DNA of 15,034 nucleotides from F1-60-MAGs027 sp044344715 (GCA_044344715.1 JBIJCI010000043.1:1-15034), one strand, 5' to 3'. Shown: positions 5,645-12,081, counted from the stretch's first letter. Numbers and translations are program-made. The notes: a model not told the origin generated them from the letters alone.

Positions 5645-7206
5645 GCGTTTGCCTCCGAGGAGACGACCGGTTTGCGTGCGGGCAAGAAGCGCCAGGCGAG
5701 AAGCGAGCCGAGGATCGCCACGATGCCGACGGTCGTGCAGGCCACTTGGAACCCGTCGAGGAACGAGAGACCCGCGGCCTCGCGAATCGCCCCAGACAGC
5801 ATGGGATCGCCGACCTGCTCGGACACTGCGAATGCGGCACCGACGGACTCTTCGGCCGCCGACACCGCTGCTTCAGGCAGTGCGAAGGGAGTGAGCAGGT
5901 CAACAATCTTGGGGCCGTAGGTGGTGGCGAAGATGCTGCCGATGATCGCGACTCCGAGCGTGCCGCCGACCTCGCGGCTGGTGTCGTTGATCGCCGAGCC
6001 GACGCCTGCCATCTCGCGGGGCAGCGAACCCATCACCGACTCGGACGCGGGGCTCGTGACGAGCGATAGCCCGCAGGCCATCAGCACCATGCTTCCGATG
6101 ACCGGGCCGAAATACGACGAATCAATCTCGAACGTACCCGCCCAGATCTGTGCGATACCCATGAACAGCAAGCCGACGGGCACCACGCGCTTCGGCCCGA
6201 ACCGCAGCGCCAGGCGGGCGGCGAACGGAGCGGTGACTCCCGCACCGAACGCGAACGGCAGCGTGCGCAGGCCCGACTCGAGCGGGTCGTAGCCGCGCAC
6301 GAACTGGAAGTACTGGGTGACGAGGAACGTGAACCCGAACAGCGAGAAGAACGCGATCAGGATCGACGAGGTCGCCGCCGTCACGCGCATGTCGCGGAAC
6401 ACGCGTACGTCGAGCAGGGGGTGCTCGGCGGTGCGCTCGCGCCAGATGAAGGCAGCCGTCAGGACGGCGGCACCCACGAACCCGGCGATCGAGGCCGTGC
6501 TCGTCCAGCCGCGGTGGGGGCCCTCGATGATCGTGTAGACGAGCAGCGACACGAACGAGATGGAGAGCAGGAACCCCGCGATGTCGAGTTGCTCGGCGTT
6601 CGGGTCCTTCGATTCGGGCACGAAGACCCACTGCAGGAGCAGGGCGACGATGACGATCGGGATGTTGATGAGGAACACCGAGCCCCACCAGAAGTACTCG
6701 AGCAGCAATCCGCCGGTGACGGGCCCGAACGCCACGGCGGCACCCGACACCGCCGACCACACGCCGATCGACTTCGCGCGCTCCACCGGATCGCGGAACA
6801 CGTCGATGAGGATCGCGAGGGTGCTGGGAAATACGAGAGCGGCACCGATGCCCATCAGGCCGCGGCCGATGATGAGTTCCTGCGTGGTGTCGGTGAATGC
6901 CGCCCAAGCGGAGAAGACGCCGAACAGCGCCATTCCGATCTGCATCACGAGCTTGCGGCCGAATCGGTCGCCCAAGCCACCGCAAGCCAGCAGCAGCCCG
7001 GCGAACACCAGCGCGTACGAGTCGACGATCCACTGCAGGCCGCTCGTGGTGGCATCGAGCTCGCGCGCCAGCGTGGGGATCGCCACGTTGATGATGAGAT
7101 TGTCGACGACGACGAGAAAGACCGAGAGGCTGAGAATCGTGAGGATCCACCATCGGCGGGCGTGCACGGTCGGATCGGGGTGGGTGGCGGTGAGAGAAGC
7201 AGTCAT
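5641..7206 (-). CDS. DHA2 (EmrB/QacA-type) MFS drug-efflux transporter
   Basis: A 521-residue proton-coupled exporter with the length and helix count (about 14) of the DHA2 family. Family motifs are visible: VVDNLIINVAIPTLARELD in helix 1 (the D1 motif, with Asp35), motif A GGLGDRFGRK (76-85), IGRGLMGIGAALVFP (113-127), and antiporter motif C GPVTGGLLLEY (161-171). It would export hydrophobic or cationic toxic compounds across the inner membrane. No Shine-Dalgarno precedes ATG 7206, and a consensus-like promoter ends about 8 bases upstream, so the message may be leaderless. It opens the operon with the SDR and DUF4386 genes and diverges from tetR, which almost certainly represses it. The substrate is unknown. 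Confidence 0.93.
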   Translation of the reverse strand: MTASLTATHPDPTVHARRWWILTILSLSVFLVVVDNLIINVAIPTLARELDATTSGLQWIVDSYALVFAGLLLACGGLGDRFGRKLVMQIGMALFGVFSAWAAFTDTTQELIIGRGLMGIGAALVFPSTLAILIDVFRDPVERAKSIGVWSAVSGAAVAFGPVTGGLLLEYFWWGSVFLINIPIVIVALLLQWVFVPESKDPNAEQLDIAGFLLSISFVSLLVYTIIEGPHRGWTSTASIAGFVGAAVLTAAFIWRERTAEHPLLDVRVFRDMRVTAATSSILIAFFSLFGFTFLVTQYFQFVRGYDPLESGLRTLPFAFGAGVTAPFAARLALRFGPKRVVPVGLLFMGIAQIWAGTFEIDSSYFGPVIGSMVLMACGLSLVTSPASESVMGSLPREMAGVGSAINDTSREVGGTLGVAIIGSIFATTYGPKIVDLLTPFALPEAAVSAAEESVGAAFAVSEQVGDPMLSGAIREAAGLSFLDGFQVACTTVGIVAILGSLLAWRFLPARKPVVSSEANA

Positions 7207-7207
7207 G

Positions 7208-7220
7208 TAGACAGTGTCTA
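7208..7220. promoter_or_regulatory. Operator palindrome O1 between MFS and tetR
   Basis: TAGACA-G-TGTCTA is a perfect 13-bp palindrome around a central base (7214). It overlaps the MFS -10 box and, on the plus strand, a possible tetR -35 box. Its core AGTGTC also occurs in O2, whose centre is 23 bp away. Confidence 0.7.
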
Positions 7221-7238
7221 GTCGCTGAACTTGATAGT
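7208..7238 (+). promoter_or_regulatory. Possible tetR promoter
   Basis: TAGACA (7208-7213) and GATAGT (7233-7238) are 19 bases apart, a little long. GTG 7247 follows 8 bases after the -10 box, mirroring the MFS side. Both boxes lie in the operator palindromes, which fits autorepression. The assignment is tentative. Confidence 0.4.
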
Positions 7239-7243
7239 GTCAA
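7215..7243 (-). promoter_or_regulatory. Promoter of the MFS-SDR-DUF4386 operon
   Basis: On the minus strand, a perfect TTGACA (7243-7238) is followed after 17 bases by TAGACA (7220-7215). ATG 7206 lies 8 bases past the -10 box. Each box lies in one operator palindrome, so TetR binding would block both. Confidence 0.65.
7231..7243. promoter_or_regulatory. Operator palindrome O2 between MFS and tetR
   Basis: TTGATA-G-TGTCAA is a 13-bp palindrome with one mismatched pair. It shares the pattern T(A/T)GA(C/T)AGTGTC(T/A)A with O1. It contains the perfect TTGACA -35 box of the MFS gene and a likely tetR -10 box. Confidence 0.65.
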
Positions 7244-7246
7244 GTC

Positions 7247-7828
7247 GTGGCTCCGACGCTTCGCGACAAGGTCATCAAGGCGGCCGTTGCGTACATCGCC
7301 GAATCGGGACCCGAGGGGTTGTCGTTCCGCCAGATCGCGGCGGATGCCGGCGTGAGTCACCAGGCCCCGTACCACCACTTCGGGGATCGCGGCGCGGTCT
7401 TCACCGAAATCGCGCGCGAAGGCTTCGAGAAGTTCACGGAAGTAATGAGTGCTCCTGCTCGCCGCGGCGAGGACCCCGTCCTCGCCGTGCGTCTTTGCGA
7501 GCGGTACGTCGACTTCGCGATCAACGAGAAGGGGTACTTTCGCGTGATGTTCCGCGGCGACTTGTGCCAGATGGACCAGTCGCCCGAGACGCAGAAGGCC
7601 GCCGACGACGCGTTCGACACGCTGTTGACCGCCGTCCAGCAGATTCTCGGAGACTCGGCCTCGGTCGACGAGATTCGCGTCCAAGCCACCGCCATGTGGT
7701 CCGTTGCGCACGGACTGGCGACCCTGCTCGTCGACGGCCCGCTCGAGCAAAAGCTCGGAAAGGTGAGCGACCGTCGCACCATGGTGCGCGCCGTCGCGCA
7801 CCGGATAATCGACGGTCTCAGGTCGTAG
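7247..7828 (+). CDS. TetR family repressor of the divergent efflux operon
   Basis: A 193-residue regulator. The TetR HTH spans about residues 10-52, with LSFRQIAADAGVSHQAPYHHFGDRGAVF holding the recognition helix and the usual Y-x-H-F-x-x-(R/K) end. The C-terminal half (YVDFAINEKGYFRVMFRGD, 87-105, and MWSVAHGLATLLVDG, 150-164) fits the WHG-type ligand-binding domain (TetR_C_33). It should bind as a dimer to the two palindromes in the 40-bp gap and release on binding a toxic or small hydrophobic ligand. GTG 7247 has no Shine-Dalgarno and a likely -10 box 8 bases upstream, so translation may be leaderless. Its last 11 bases overlap the 3' end of the convergent ASCH-GNAT gene. Confidence 0.92.
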   Translation: MAPTLRDKVIKAAVAYIAESGPEGLSFRQIAADAGVSHQAPYHHFGDRGAVFTEIAREGFEKFTEVMSAPARRGEDPVLAVRLCERYVDFAINEKGYFRVMFRGDLCQMDQSPETQKAADDAFDTLLTAVQQILGDSASVDEIRVQATAMWSVAHGLATLLVDGPLEQKLGKVSDRRTMVRAVAHRIIDGLRS

Positions 7829-8690
7829 CGATCTCGTAGCGCAGCGCCGCCACTTGGCAGGCGCCGTCGGGGCACGTGTCGGGGTCGGTGCCGGCCATCT
7901 TGAGACTCGCCCGCTCCGCCGTGCGGCGCGAGGCGAGGTTGGTCTCGGCGATTAACGCGCGCACCGTGTGTGTGTCGGGCATGCGAGCGACGATCGAGCG
8001 CAGCACACGTAGAGCGTCCGTCGCCGCGCCGCGCCCGCGACCCCAGGGGGCAACCCAGTAGCCGACCGTTGCGACACCTTCTCGCACGTGATGAATGCCG
8101 GCCACACCGACGGGTTCGTCGGTTGCCGCCTGCATGATGACGAACACGGCCAGTTCGCCGCCGCGGTCGCTCACGAACGTTTCGGCGTGCTCCCGCGTGT
8201 ACGGCCGCGGCACCATCGTCCAGCGCTGGATCTCGGCATCTTGGCAGGCACGAAAGATCCACTCGGCATCATCGGTCCGCAGCTCACGGAGTCGATGTGC
8301 GAGCAGATCGAAGTACACCTGAACGACCTGTGTTTCGTCACTGATCGCCTCACCGACCCGCGTCCAGTAGTCGTGGTGGCTTGCGCGGAAGTCGGCGGCG
8401 TTCAGGTCGCCCTCGGCCTCGGCGAGCGCGAATTCGTCCGGAACGTCGACGAAACGCGAGACGTCCACGCGGGTGACCAGCAGGGTGGCCACGTGGCTGC
8501 CATCGTTGTCGACCATGGCCAGGCACTCACCCACGTGTTCGAGGGGCTCGCCCTCCCGGGCGTAATCGTGGAGCAGTCCGGCAGTGGCGCGCTTGTTGCC
8601 GTTGACGATGAAGTCGACGAGGCGAGCACGGCTCTCGCCCGGTGTTCCGAATTCGATCGACCGCAGCGAGTCGACGACGGGGAATGTCAT
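7818..8690 (-). CDS. ASCH domain fused to a GNAT acetyltransferase
   Basis: A 290-residue two-domain protein in one open frame. Residues about 1-130 are an ASCH domain: MTFPVVDSLRSIEFGTPGE opening, then GNKRATAGLL (31-40), EHVGECLAMVDNDG, and VPDEFALAEAEGD (83-95). Lys33 and Thr36 match the Lys/Thr pair that is catalytic in E. coli YqfB (an N4-acetylcytidine amidohydrolase), and Glu91 or Glu93 could be the acid. Residues about 135-290 are a RimJ/RimL-like GNAT: LRELRTDDAEWIFRACQD start, IQRWTMVPRPYTREHAETFV, motif A WGRGRGAATDAL (217-227), and AETNLASRRTAERASLKM (248-264). The ASCH half may bind or act on a modified nucleoside or RNA, the GNAT half acetylate an amine; this is inference. ATG 8690 has no Shine-Dalgarno and sits 1 base after a hairpin. 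Likely cotranscribed with doxX. Confidence 0.87.
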   Translation of the reverse strand: MTFPVVDSLRSIEFGTPGESRARLVDFIVNGNKRATAGLLHDYAREGEPLEHVGECLAMVDNDGSHVATLLVTRVDVSRFVDVPDEFALAEAEGDLNAADFRASHHDYWTRVGEAISDETQVVQVYFDLLAHRLRELRTDDAEWIFRACQDAEIQRWTMVPRPYTREHAETFVSDRGGELAVFVIMQAATDEPVGVAGIHHVREGVATVGYWVAPWGRGRGAATDALRVLRSIVARMPDTHTVRALIAETNLASRRTAERASLKMAGTDPDTCPDGACQVAALRYEIATT

Positions 8691-8691
8691 C

Positions 8692-8714
8692 GTCGACTCG
8701 CGCGTCCAGTCGAC
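8692..8714 (-). promoter_or_regulatory. Hairpin between doxX and the ASCH-GNAT start
   Basis: GTCGACT (8692-8698) and AGTCGAC (8708-8714) are perfect 7-bp arms around a 9-base loop. In the minus-strand message the stem ends 1 base before AUG 8690 and begins in the doxX stop codon. No Shine-Dalgarno is visible there. It could attenuate transcription or hide the initiation region. Confidence 0.4.
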
Positions 8715-9136
8715 TAGCTGTTCCAGAGACTGAGCATGTCGTTGCTCAGTGACGGACCAAAGTCGCCACCGTTGGCGACCAGGGCGAAGATGAACAGCGC
8801 CGCACCGGCCATCGAGAGGTTCTTGAAGAACGCGACGGTCTCGGTTTGCTTGGCCTGCGGATCGCTCTGGGCCCAGAAGTCGTGCATCTTGAGCGCCATC
8901 GCCAGCAGCAGAACCGCCAGTACGAGAGCGCCGAGGTCGGCGTATACGCCGAGCACGACCGAGAGGGCACCGAGCACCATGAGCAAGCCCGAGAGAAGCA
9001 CCGACGCCTTCGCGGCGGGAACCTTCTTGAACTGCGCGTATCCGGTCATTGCCTGGGTCTTCGTGAAGTGGTTGATGCCACTTGCGAGGAAGACGAGCGC
9101 GAAGAGCACCCGTCCGATGATCATGACGATGTCCAT
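8714..9136 (-). CDS. DoxX family membrane protein
   Basis: A 140-residue membrane protein with four likely helices (about 4-20, 45-63, 66-84, 107-121), the DoxX length and fold. The first helix ends in LASGINHF (17-24), the typical 'f..sGi.Hf' signature, and the middle reads KKVPAAKASVLLSGLLMVLG. DoxX-like proteins sit in the inner membrane and are linked in different bacteria to quinone-dependent redox or thiol-stress handling; a precise function cannot be read here. ATG 9136 has AAGGAG eight bases upstream. It diverges from a MarR regulator across a perfect inverted repeat, so MarR control is likely. Its stop codon forms part of a hairpin before the ASCH-GNAT gene, which follows after 23 bases. 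Confidence 0.88.
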   Translation of the reverse strand: MDIVMIIGRVLFALVFLASGINHFTKTQAMTGYAQFKKVPAAKASVLLSGLLMVLGALSVVLGVYADLGALVLAVLLLAMALKMHDFWAQSDPQAKQTETVAFFKNLSMAGAALFIFALVANGGDFGPSLSNDMLSLWNS

Positions 9137-9144
9137 TCCATTTT

Positions 9145-9150
9145 CTCCTT
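9145..9150 (-). promoter_or_regulatory. Shine-Dalgarno of doxX
   Basis: AAGGAG on the minus strand, 8 bases before ATG 9136. It chooses this start over the out-of-frame ATG at 9141. Confidence 0.65.
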
Positions 9151-9183
9151 GGTTGTTTGCCCGACGATTCGGACGTTTGTGAC

Positions 9184-9199
9184 GCCTGGATGACCAGGC
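9184..9199 (-). promoter_or_regulatory. Hairpin at the 5' end of the doxX message
   Basis: GCCTGG (9184-9189) and CCAGGC (9194-9199) are perfect arms with a 4-base loop. The predicted doxX transcription start falls at about 9199-9201, so the RNA would begin with this stem-loop, about 50 bases before the coding start. It could protect the 5' end, or be a second protein-binding palindrome. Confidence 0.4.
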
Positions 9200-9205
9200 C
9201 TCGGT

Positions 9206-9234
9206 ACCTTACCATACGATAGTTGCGTGCGCAA
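9206..9234 (-). promoter_or_regulatory. Likely doxX promoter
   Basis: On the minus strand, TTGCGC (9234-9229) and TAAGGT (9211-9206) are 17 bases apart. The -35 box lies inside the large inverted repeat, so a bound regulator would block it. The boxes match consensus only moderately. Confidence 0.4.
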
Positions 9235-9239
9235 CTATC
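9218..9239. promoter_or_regulatory. Perfect inverted repeat between doxX and marR (MarR operator)
   Basis: GATAGTTGCG (9218-9227) and CGCAACTATC (9230-9239) are exact reverse complements separated by TG. The size and position between divergent marR and doxX are those of a MarR-family operator. It covers the doxX -35 box and lies about 50 bases before the marR start. Confidence 0.75.
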
Positions 9240-9288
9240 AACGAGATGCAGGGGTCCAGCAAGCCGGCATCGGGAGGGTGCCACACTC

Positions 9289-9729
9289 GTGACCCGTTGG
9301 TTGAGCCCACTCGAGTTGCGGGCCTGGCGCGGCATCGTGCTCAACGTACGCAACGTGCTGCAGGACATAGAAGGTGACCTCGGCGGGTTCGGAATCGACG
9401 GCGGCGACTACCAGTTGCTGGCGATGCTTTCGGAGGCCCCTGATCGTCGCGTGAAGCTCTGCGACTTGGCGTCGACGCTGCGTCTCTCGAGGGGTGGCCT
9501 CACTCGTCGGCTGCAGGGAGTGCTGAAGAAGGGTCTCGTGAGGCGCGTCCGGAACGAATCGGACGGTCGTTCTGCGTACGCAGAACTCACCCCGAAGGGC
9601 TGGAGTCTGTTGAAGCGGGCGGCACCGACGCATGTGGCAAGCGTGCGCGAACGGATGATCGACCGATTGAGCAAGGAGGAGTTGTCGAACCTGGCCTCGG
9701 CATTCGAGAAGCTCGGCCCACTTCGTTAG
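9289..9729 (+). CDS. MarR family winged-helix regulator
   Basis: A 146-residue regulator. The winged-helix core is clear: DYQLLAMLSEAPDRRVKLCDLASTL (40-64), recognition helix LSRGGLTRRLQGVLKKGLVRR (66-86) and the wing with SDGRSAYAELTPKG (91-104), matching the MarR 'D.R...v.LT..G' signature. The family binds DNA as a dimer and is released by phenolic or other small ligands, or by oxidation; Cys58 is the only cysteine seen. I chose GTG 9289, preceded by GGGAGGG (9272-9278); the frame is open back to TTG 9223, which lies inside the operator palindrome. It diverges from doxX and is followed after 10 bases by the DUF2889 gene, so it may control both sides. Confidence 0.9.
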   Translation: MTRWLSPLELRAWRGIVLNVRNVLQDIEGDLGGFGIDGGDYQLLAMLSEAPDRRVKLCDLASTLRLSRGGLTRRLQGVLKKGLVRRVRNESDGRSAYAELTPKGWSLLKRAAPTHVASVRERMIDRLSKEELSNLASAFEKLGPLR

Positions 9730-9739
9730 CGTCGTTCGG

Positions 9740-10378
9740 ATGCCGGAGATGCAGATGTTCCCACCCGAACCCGAGTACATGCGAATCCATACGCGCCGCT
9801 ACGAGGTCCGCGCCTATCACATGGCCGACGACAGGCTCATGTTGCGCGGTGTGGTGGTCGACGAGAAGCCGGTCGGTCTATACATCGAGCAGGATCCGGA
9901 TCCGCTGTGGATGCATCACATGATTCTCGACCTCGAGATTCACTTCCCGTCGCTCGTCATCCGGAAGGCGAACGTTACGTTCCGCGAACATCCGCACCTC
10001 GGCTGTACGAACATTGCGGACCACTACAAGAAACTCGAAGGAATGTCGATCACCCGTGGCTTCAATGCGAAGGTCAAGGAACTCTTCGCGGGCCCGCGCG
10101 CCTGCACGCACACCACCGCCCTGTTGCAGGCGATGGCCCCGGTCGCGGTGCAGAGCATGTGGTCCATGCGCGTTGCGTCGGCGCGGACGCGCGGTGTGTC
10201 GCTGGACGAAATGGGGGACGGTCCGCAGACGGCCAGTCCCGTCAATACGTGTCACATGTGGGAGGAGAACGGGGAGCTCGCCACCGCTGTTCGCGAAGGT
10301 CGCGACATCGAGATTCCACTCTCGATCTCCAAGCGACTCCGGACGCTCGGGCTCACCGACGACGTGTGGCGCGAGTGA
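9740..10378 (+). CDS. DUF2889 domain-containing protein
   Basis: A 212-residue soluble protein matching DUF2889 through its length. Recognisable points are the paired Arg opening RIHTRRYEVRAYHMADDRLMLRGVV (15-39), DEKPVGLYIEQDPDPLWMHHMILDLEI (41-67), the Cys-containing HPHLGCTNIADHYKKLEGMSITRGFN (84-109), and ACTHTTALLQAMAPVAVQSM (121-140), the family's conserved Cys-x-His pattern. The conserved Cys and His residues suggest metal binding or catalysis, but no activity is known for the family. ATG 9740 is 10 bases after marR; ATG 9749 or 9755 are possible. The stop overlaps the next start (GTGA), so it is translationally coupled to the transporter. Confidence 0.85.
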   Translation: MPEMQMFPPEPEYMRIHTRRYEVRAYHMADDRLMLRGVVVDEKPVGLYIEQDPDPLWMHHMILDLEIHFPSLVIRKANVTFREHPHLGCTNIADHYKKLEGMSITRGFNAKVKELFAGPRACTHTTALLQAMAPVAVQSMWSMRVASARTRGVSLDEMGDGPQTASPVNTCHMWEENGELATAVREGRDIEIPLSISKRLRTLGLTDDVWRE

Positions 10379-11523
10379 CGCCGGTACGGCGACTCACCCT
10401 CGCCGTCAGCGCACTTTTCTTCGCGAACGGTGCCGTCTACGGCAACTGGCTCCCGCGACTCCCCGAAATCAAGGACCGCCTCGGTGTCGGCAATTCCGGG
10501 CTCGCGGTGGCGCTTCTCGGAGGAGGATTCGGTGGCATCGTCGGGTCGCTGGTCGTCGGTCGGATCATGTCGCGCCATGGAAGTCGACGGCTCGTGAGAG
10601 TCTCGCTCCAGTTGCTGCCCGCCTGCATGACACTCATCGCGTTCGTCGGCGAGCCATGGATGCTGCTCGTCGTGTTGGCACTGATCGGGGTCACGGACGT
10701 GGTTGCCGACGTGGCGATCAATGCTCAAGGCGTGATCGCACAGGAGCGGTTGGGGCGCTCGATCATGAACCGCCTGCACGGTCTGTGGAGTCTCGGTTTT
10801 GCCAGCGGAACGCTGGTGGGTTCGGTGTGTGCCGGTCTTGATGTCGACCTGCGAGTGCAGGTGGTGTCGGTGGCGGTCGTACTCATCGTGCTCACGCGGG
10901 TGGTGGGTCGACACTTGGAAGCCGCCGATCCGCACCACGACGAATCGGGTGAGGCTGCACCGTCGAGACGGCACCTCGGCATCGTTGCCGTGGCCCTGGC
11001 ATTCGCCGGGGCCGGTGCGATTGCGCTCGAAGGTGCGCCGAACGAGTGGGCGTCCCTGCTGATGCGCGACGAATTCGGACTCGGTTCATGGGCGGGTTTC
11101 GGCACGGTTGCATTCGGTTCCGGAATGCTGGTCGGCCGGTTCTCCGGTGATCGCGTACAGGAACGTCTCGGCTTCGACCGGATGTTCCGGTATGCGACCG
11201 TGCTGATCGTCGTCGGACTCGTCGGGGCAGTGGTGAGCGACGTTGCGGCCGTCGGATTGCTCGGGCTCTTCGTGTCGGGACTCGGACAGTCCGTGATCTT
11301 CCCGCGCCTCTACCTGGTTGCAGCCCGGATCCCCGGCCTGAGCGCGGGGGCCGGTCTCGGTGCGTTGATGGTCGGATTGCGCATCGGTGGCATGGCGACG
11401 ACGCTGTCGATGGGTGCGGTTTCCGACGCCGCGAGCCTGAGGGTGTCGCTCGCGGTGGTCGGGGTGGTTGCTCTTGCGATGCTGCTGGTGTCGAATGCCG
11501 AGGTCCGTCGTCGCACGGTGTAG
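10375..11523 (+). CDS. MFS transporter, YbjJ-like
   Basis: A 382-residue, 12-helix major-facilitator protein. The N-terminus FFANGAVYGNWLPRLPEIKDRLG (15-37) matches the YbjJ group signature ('W..R.P.IK..LG'). GSLVVGRIMSRHGSRRLVR (58-75) is its motif A variant, and DVVADVAINAQGVIAQERLG (108-127) followed by MNRLHGLWSLGFASGTLVG (131-149) is equally characteristic. Solutes carried by this group are poorly known. GTG 10375 overlaps the DUF2889 stop by 4 bases, and the next gene begins 12 bases after the stop. The setting suggests import or export of the compound handled by the DUF2889, DUF1185 and EthD proteins. A GTG at 10366 is a less likely start. Confidence 0.87.
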   Translation: MTPVRRLTLAVSALFFANGAVYGNWLPRLPEIKDRLGVGNSGLAVALLGGGFGGIVGSLVVGRIMSRHGSRRLVRVSLQLLPACMTLIAFVGEPWMLLVVLALIGVTDVVADVAINAQGVIAQERLGRSIMNRLHGLWSLGFASGTLVGSVCAGLDVDLRVQVVSVAVVLIVLTRVVGRHLEAADPHHDESGEAAPSRRHLGIVAVALAFAGAGAIALEGAPNEWASLLMRDEFGLGSWAGFGTVAFGSGMLVGRFSGDRVQERLGFDRMFRYATVLIVVGLVGAVVSDVAAVGLLGLFVSGLGQSVIFPRLYLVAARIPGLSAGAGLGALMVGLRIGGMATTLSMGAVSDAASLRVSLAVVGVVALAMLLVSNAEVRRRTV

Positions 11524-11535
11524 TACCTTTCAGCC

Positions 11536-12081
11536 GTGCAGATCCGCAAGTTCGTCGTGACCAGCGAGGAGATGCTCGCCGAGCAGGGTCGTGAGGTCGG
11601 TCGTACGGTGCGTCGGGCCGTTTGTAGTGCGGTCATCGCCAATCCCATGGCCGGACGGTCCGAATCGGATCTCTCGGAACTCGAGAGGATGGGAGCGGAA
11701 ATCTCCGGCCAGCTCGCAGAGCGTGCGCTCGCGGCACTCGCCGTTGCACCCGGTGACGTCTCCGCGTACGGCAAGGGAGCCATCGTCGGCACGGCGGGCG
11801 AGATCGAGCACGCAGCGGCGCTGCTCCACCCCAGATTCGGTGCACCCGTTCGCAAGGTGGTGGTGAAGGGCGACGACATCATTCCGTCGACGAAGAAGAT
11901 CGGCGCTCCCGGTGCCCACATCACGTTGCCGATCACGAACAAGGACGACATCTGGTCGTTCGACGAGATGGATGCGATCGACGTATGGATCCCCGACGCA
12001 CCCCAGGCCAACGAGATCGTGGTGAGCGTGGCTCTCGCCGTCGGCGGACGGCCCTTCGCGCGAACGAGGAAGCCGTCGTGA
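11536..12081 (+). CDS. DUF1185 / 'amino acid synthesis' (AA_synth) family protein
   Basis: A 181-residue protein that follows PF06684 from end to end: QIRKFVVTSEEMLAEQG opening, AVCSAVIANPMAGRSESDLSEL (28-49), AYGKGAIVGTAGEIEHAAALLHPRFG (77-102), IIPSTKKIGAPGAHITLPI (115-133) and WIPDAPQANEIVVSVALAVGGRP (151-173). Crystal structures of family members show a chorismate-mutase-like fold; the family name reflects a proposed link to amino acid metabolism, but no reaction is proven. The start is GTG 11536 without a clear Shine-Dalgarno, 12 bases after the transporter. The stop overlaps the EthD start (GTGA), so the two are translationally coupled. Confidence 0.88.
   Translation: MQIRKFVVTSEEMLAEQGREVGRTVRRAVCSAVIANPMAGRSESDLSELERMGAEISGQLAERALAALAVAPGDVSAYGKGAIVGTAGEIEHAAALLHPRFGAPVRKVVVKGDDIIPSTKKIGAPGAHITLPITNKDDIWSFDEMDAIDVWIPDAPQANEIVVSVALAVGGRPFARTRKPS

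Noticed and set aside
6122..7801. 559-residue open frame on the minus strand across the pump and tetR
   Set aside because: It is Arg/His-rich low-complexity sequence in a shifted frame over the well-supported MFS and tetR genes and across their promoter.
8691..9368. Single 516-residue reading of the ASCH-GNAT frame starting at 9368
   Set aside because: The extra N-terminal part is antisense-frame sequence over doxX and the marR promoter. ATG 8690 matches the ASCH family start.
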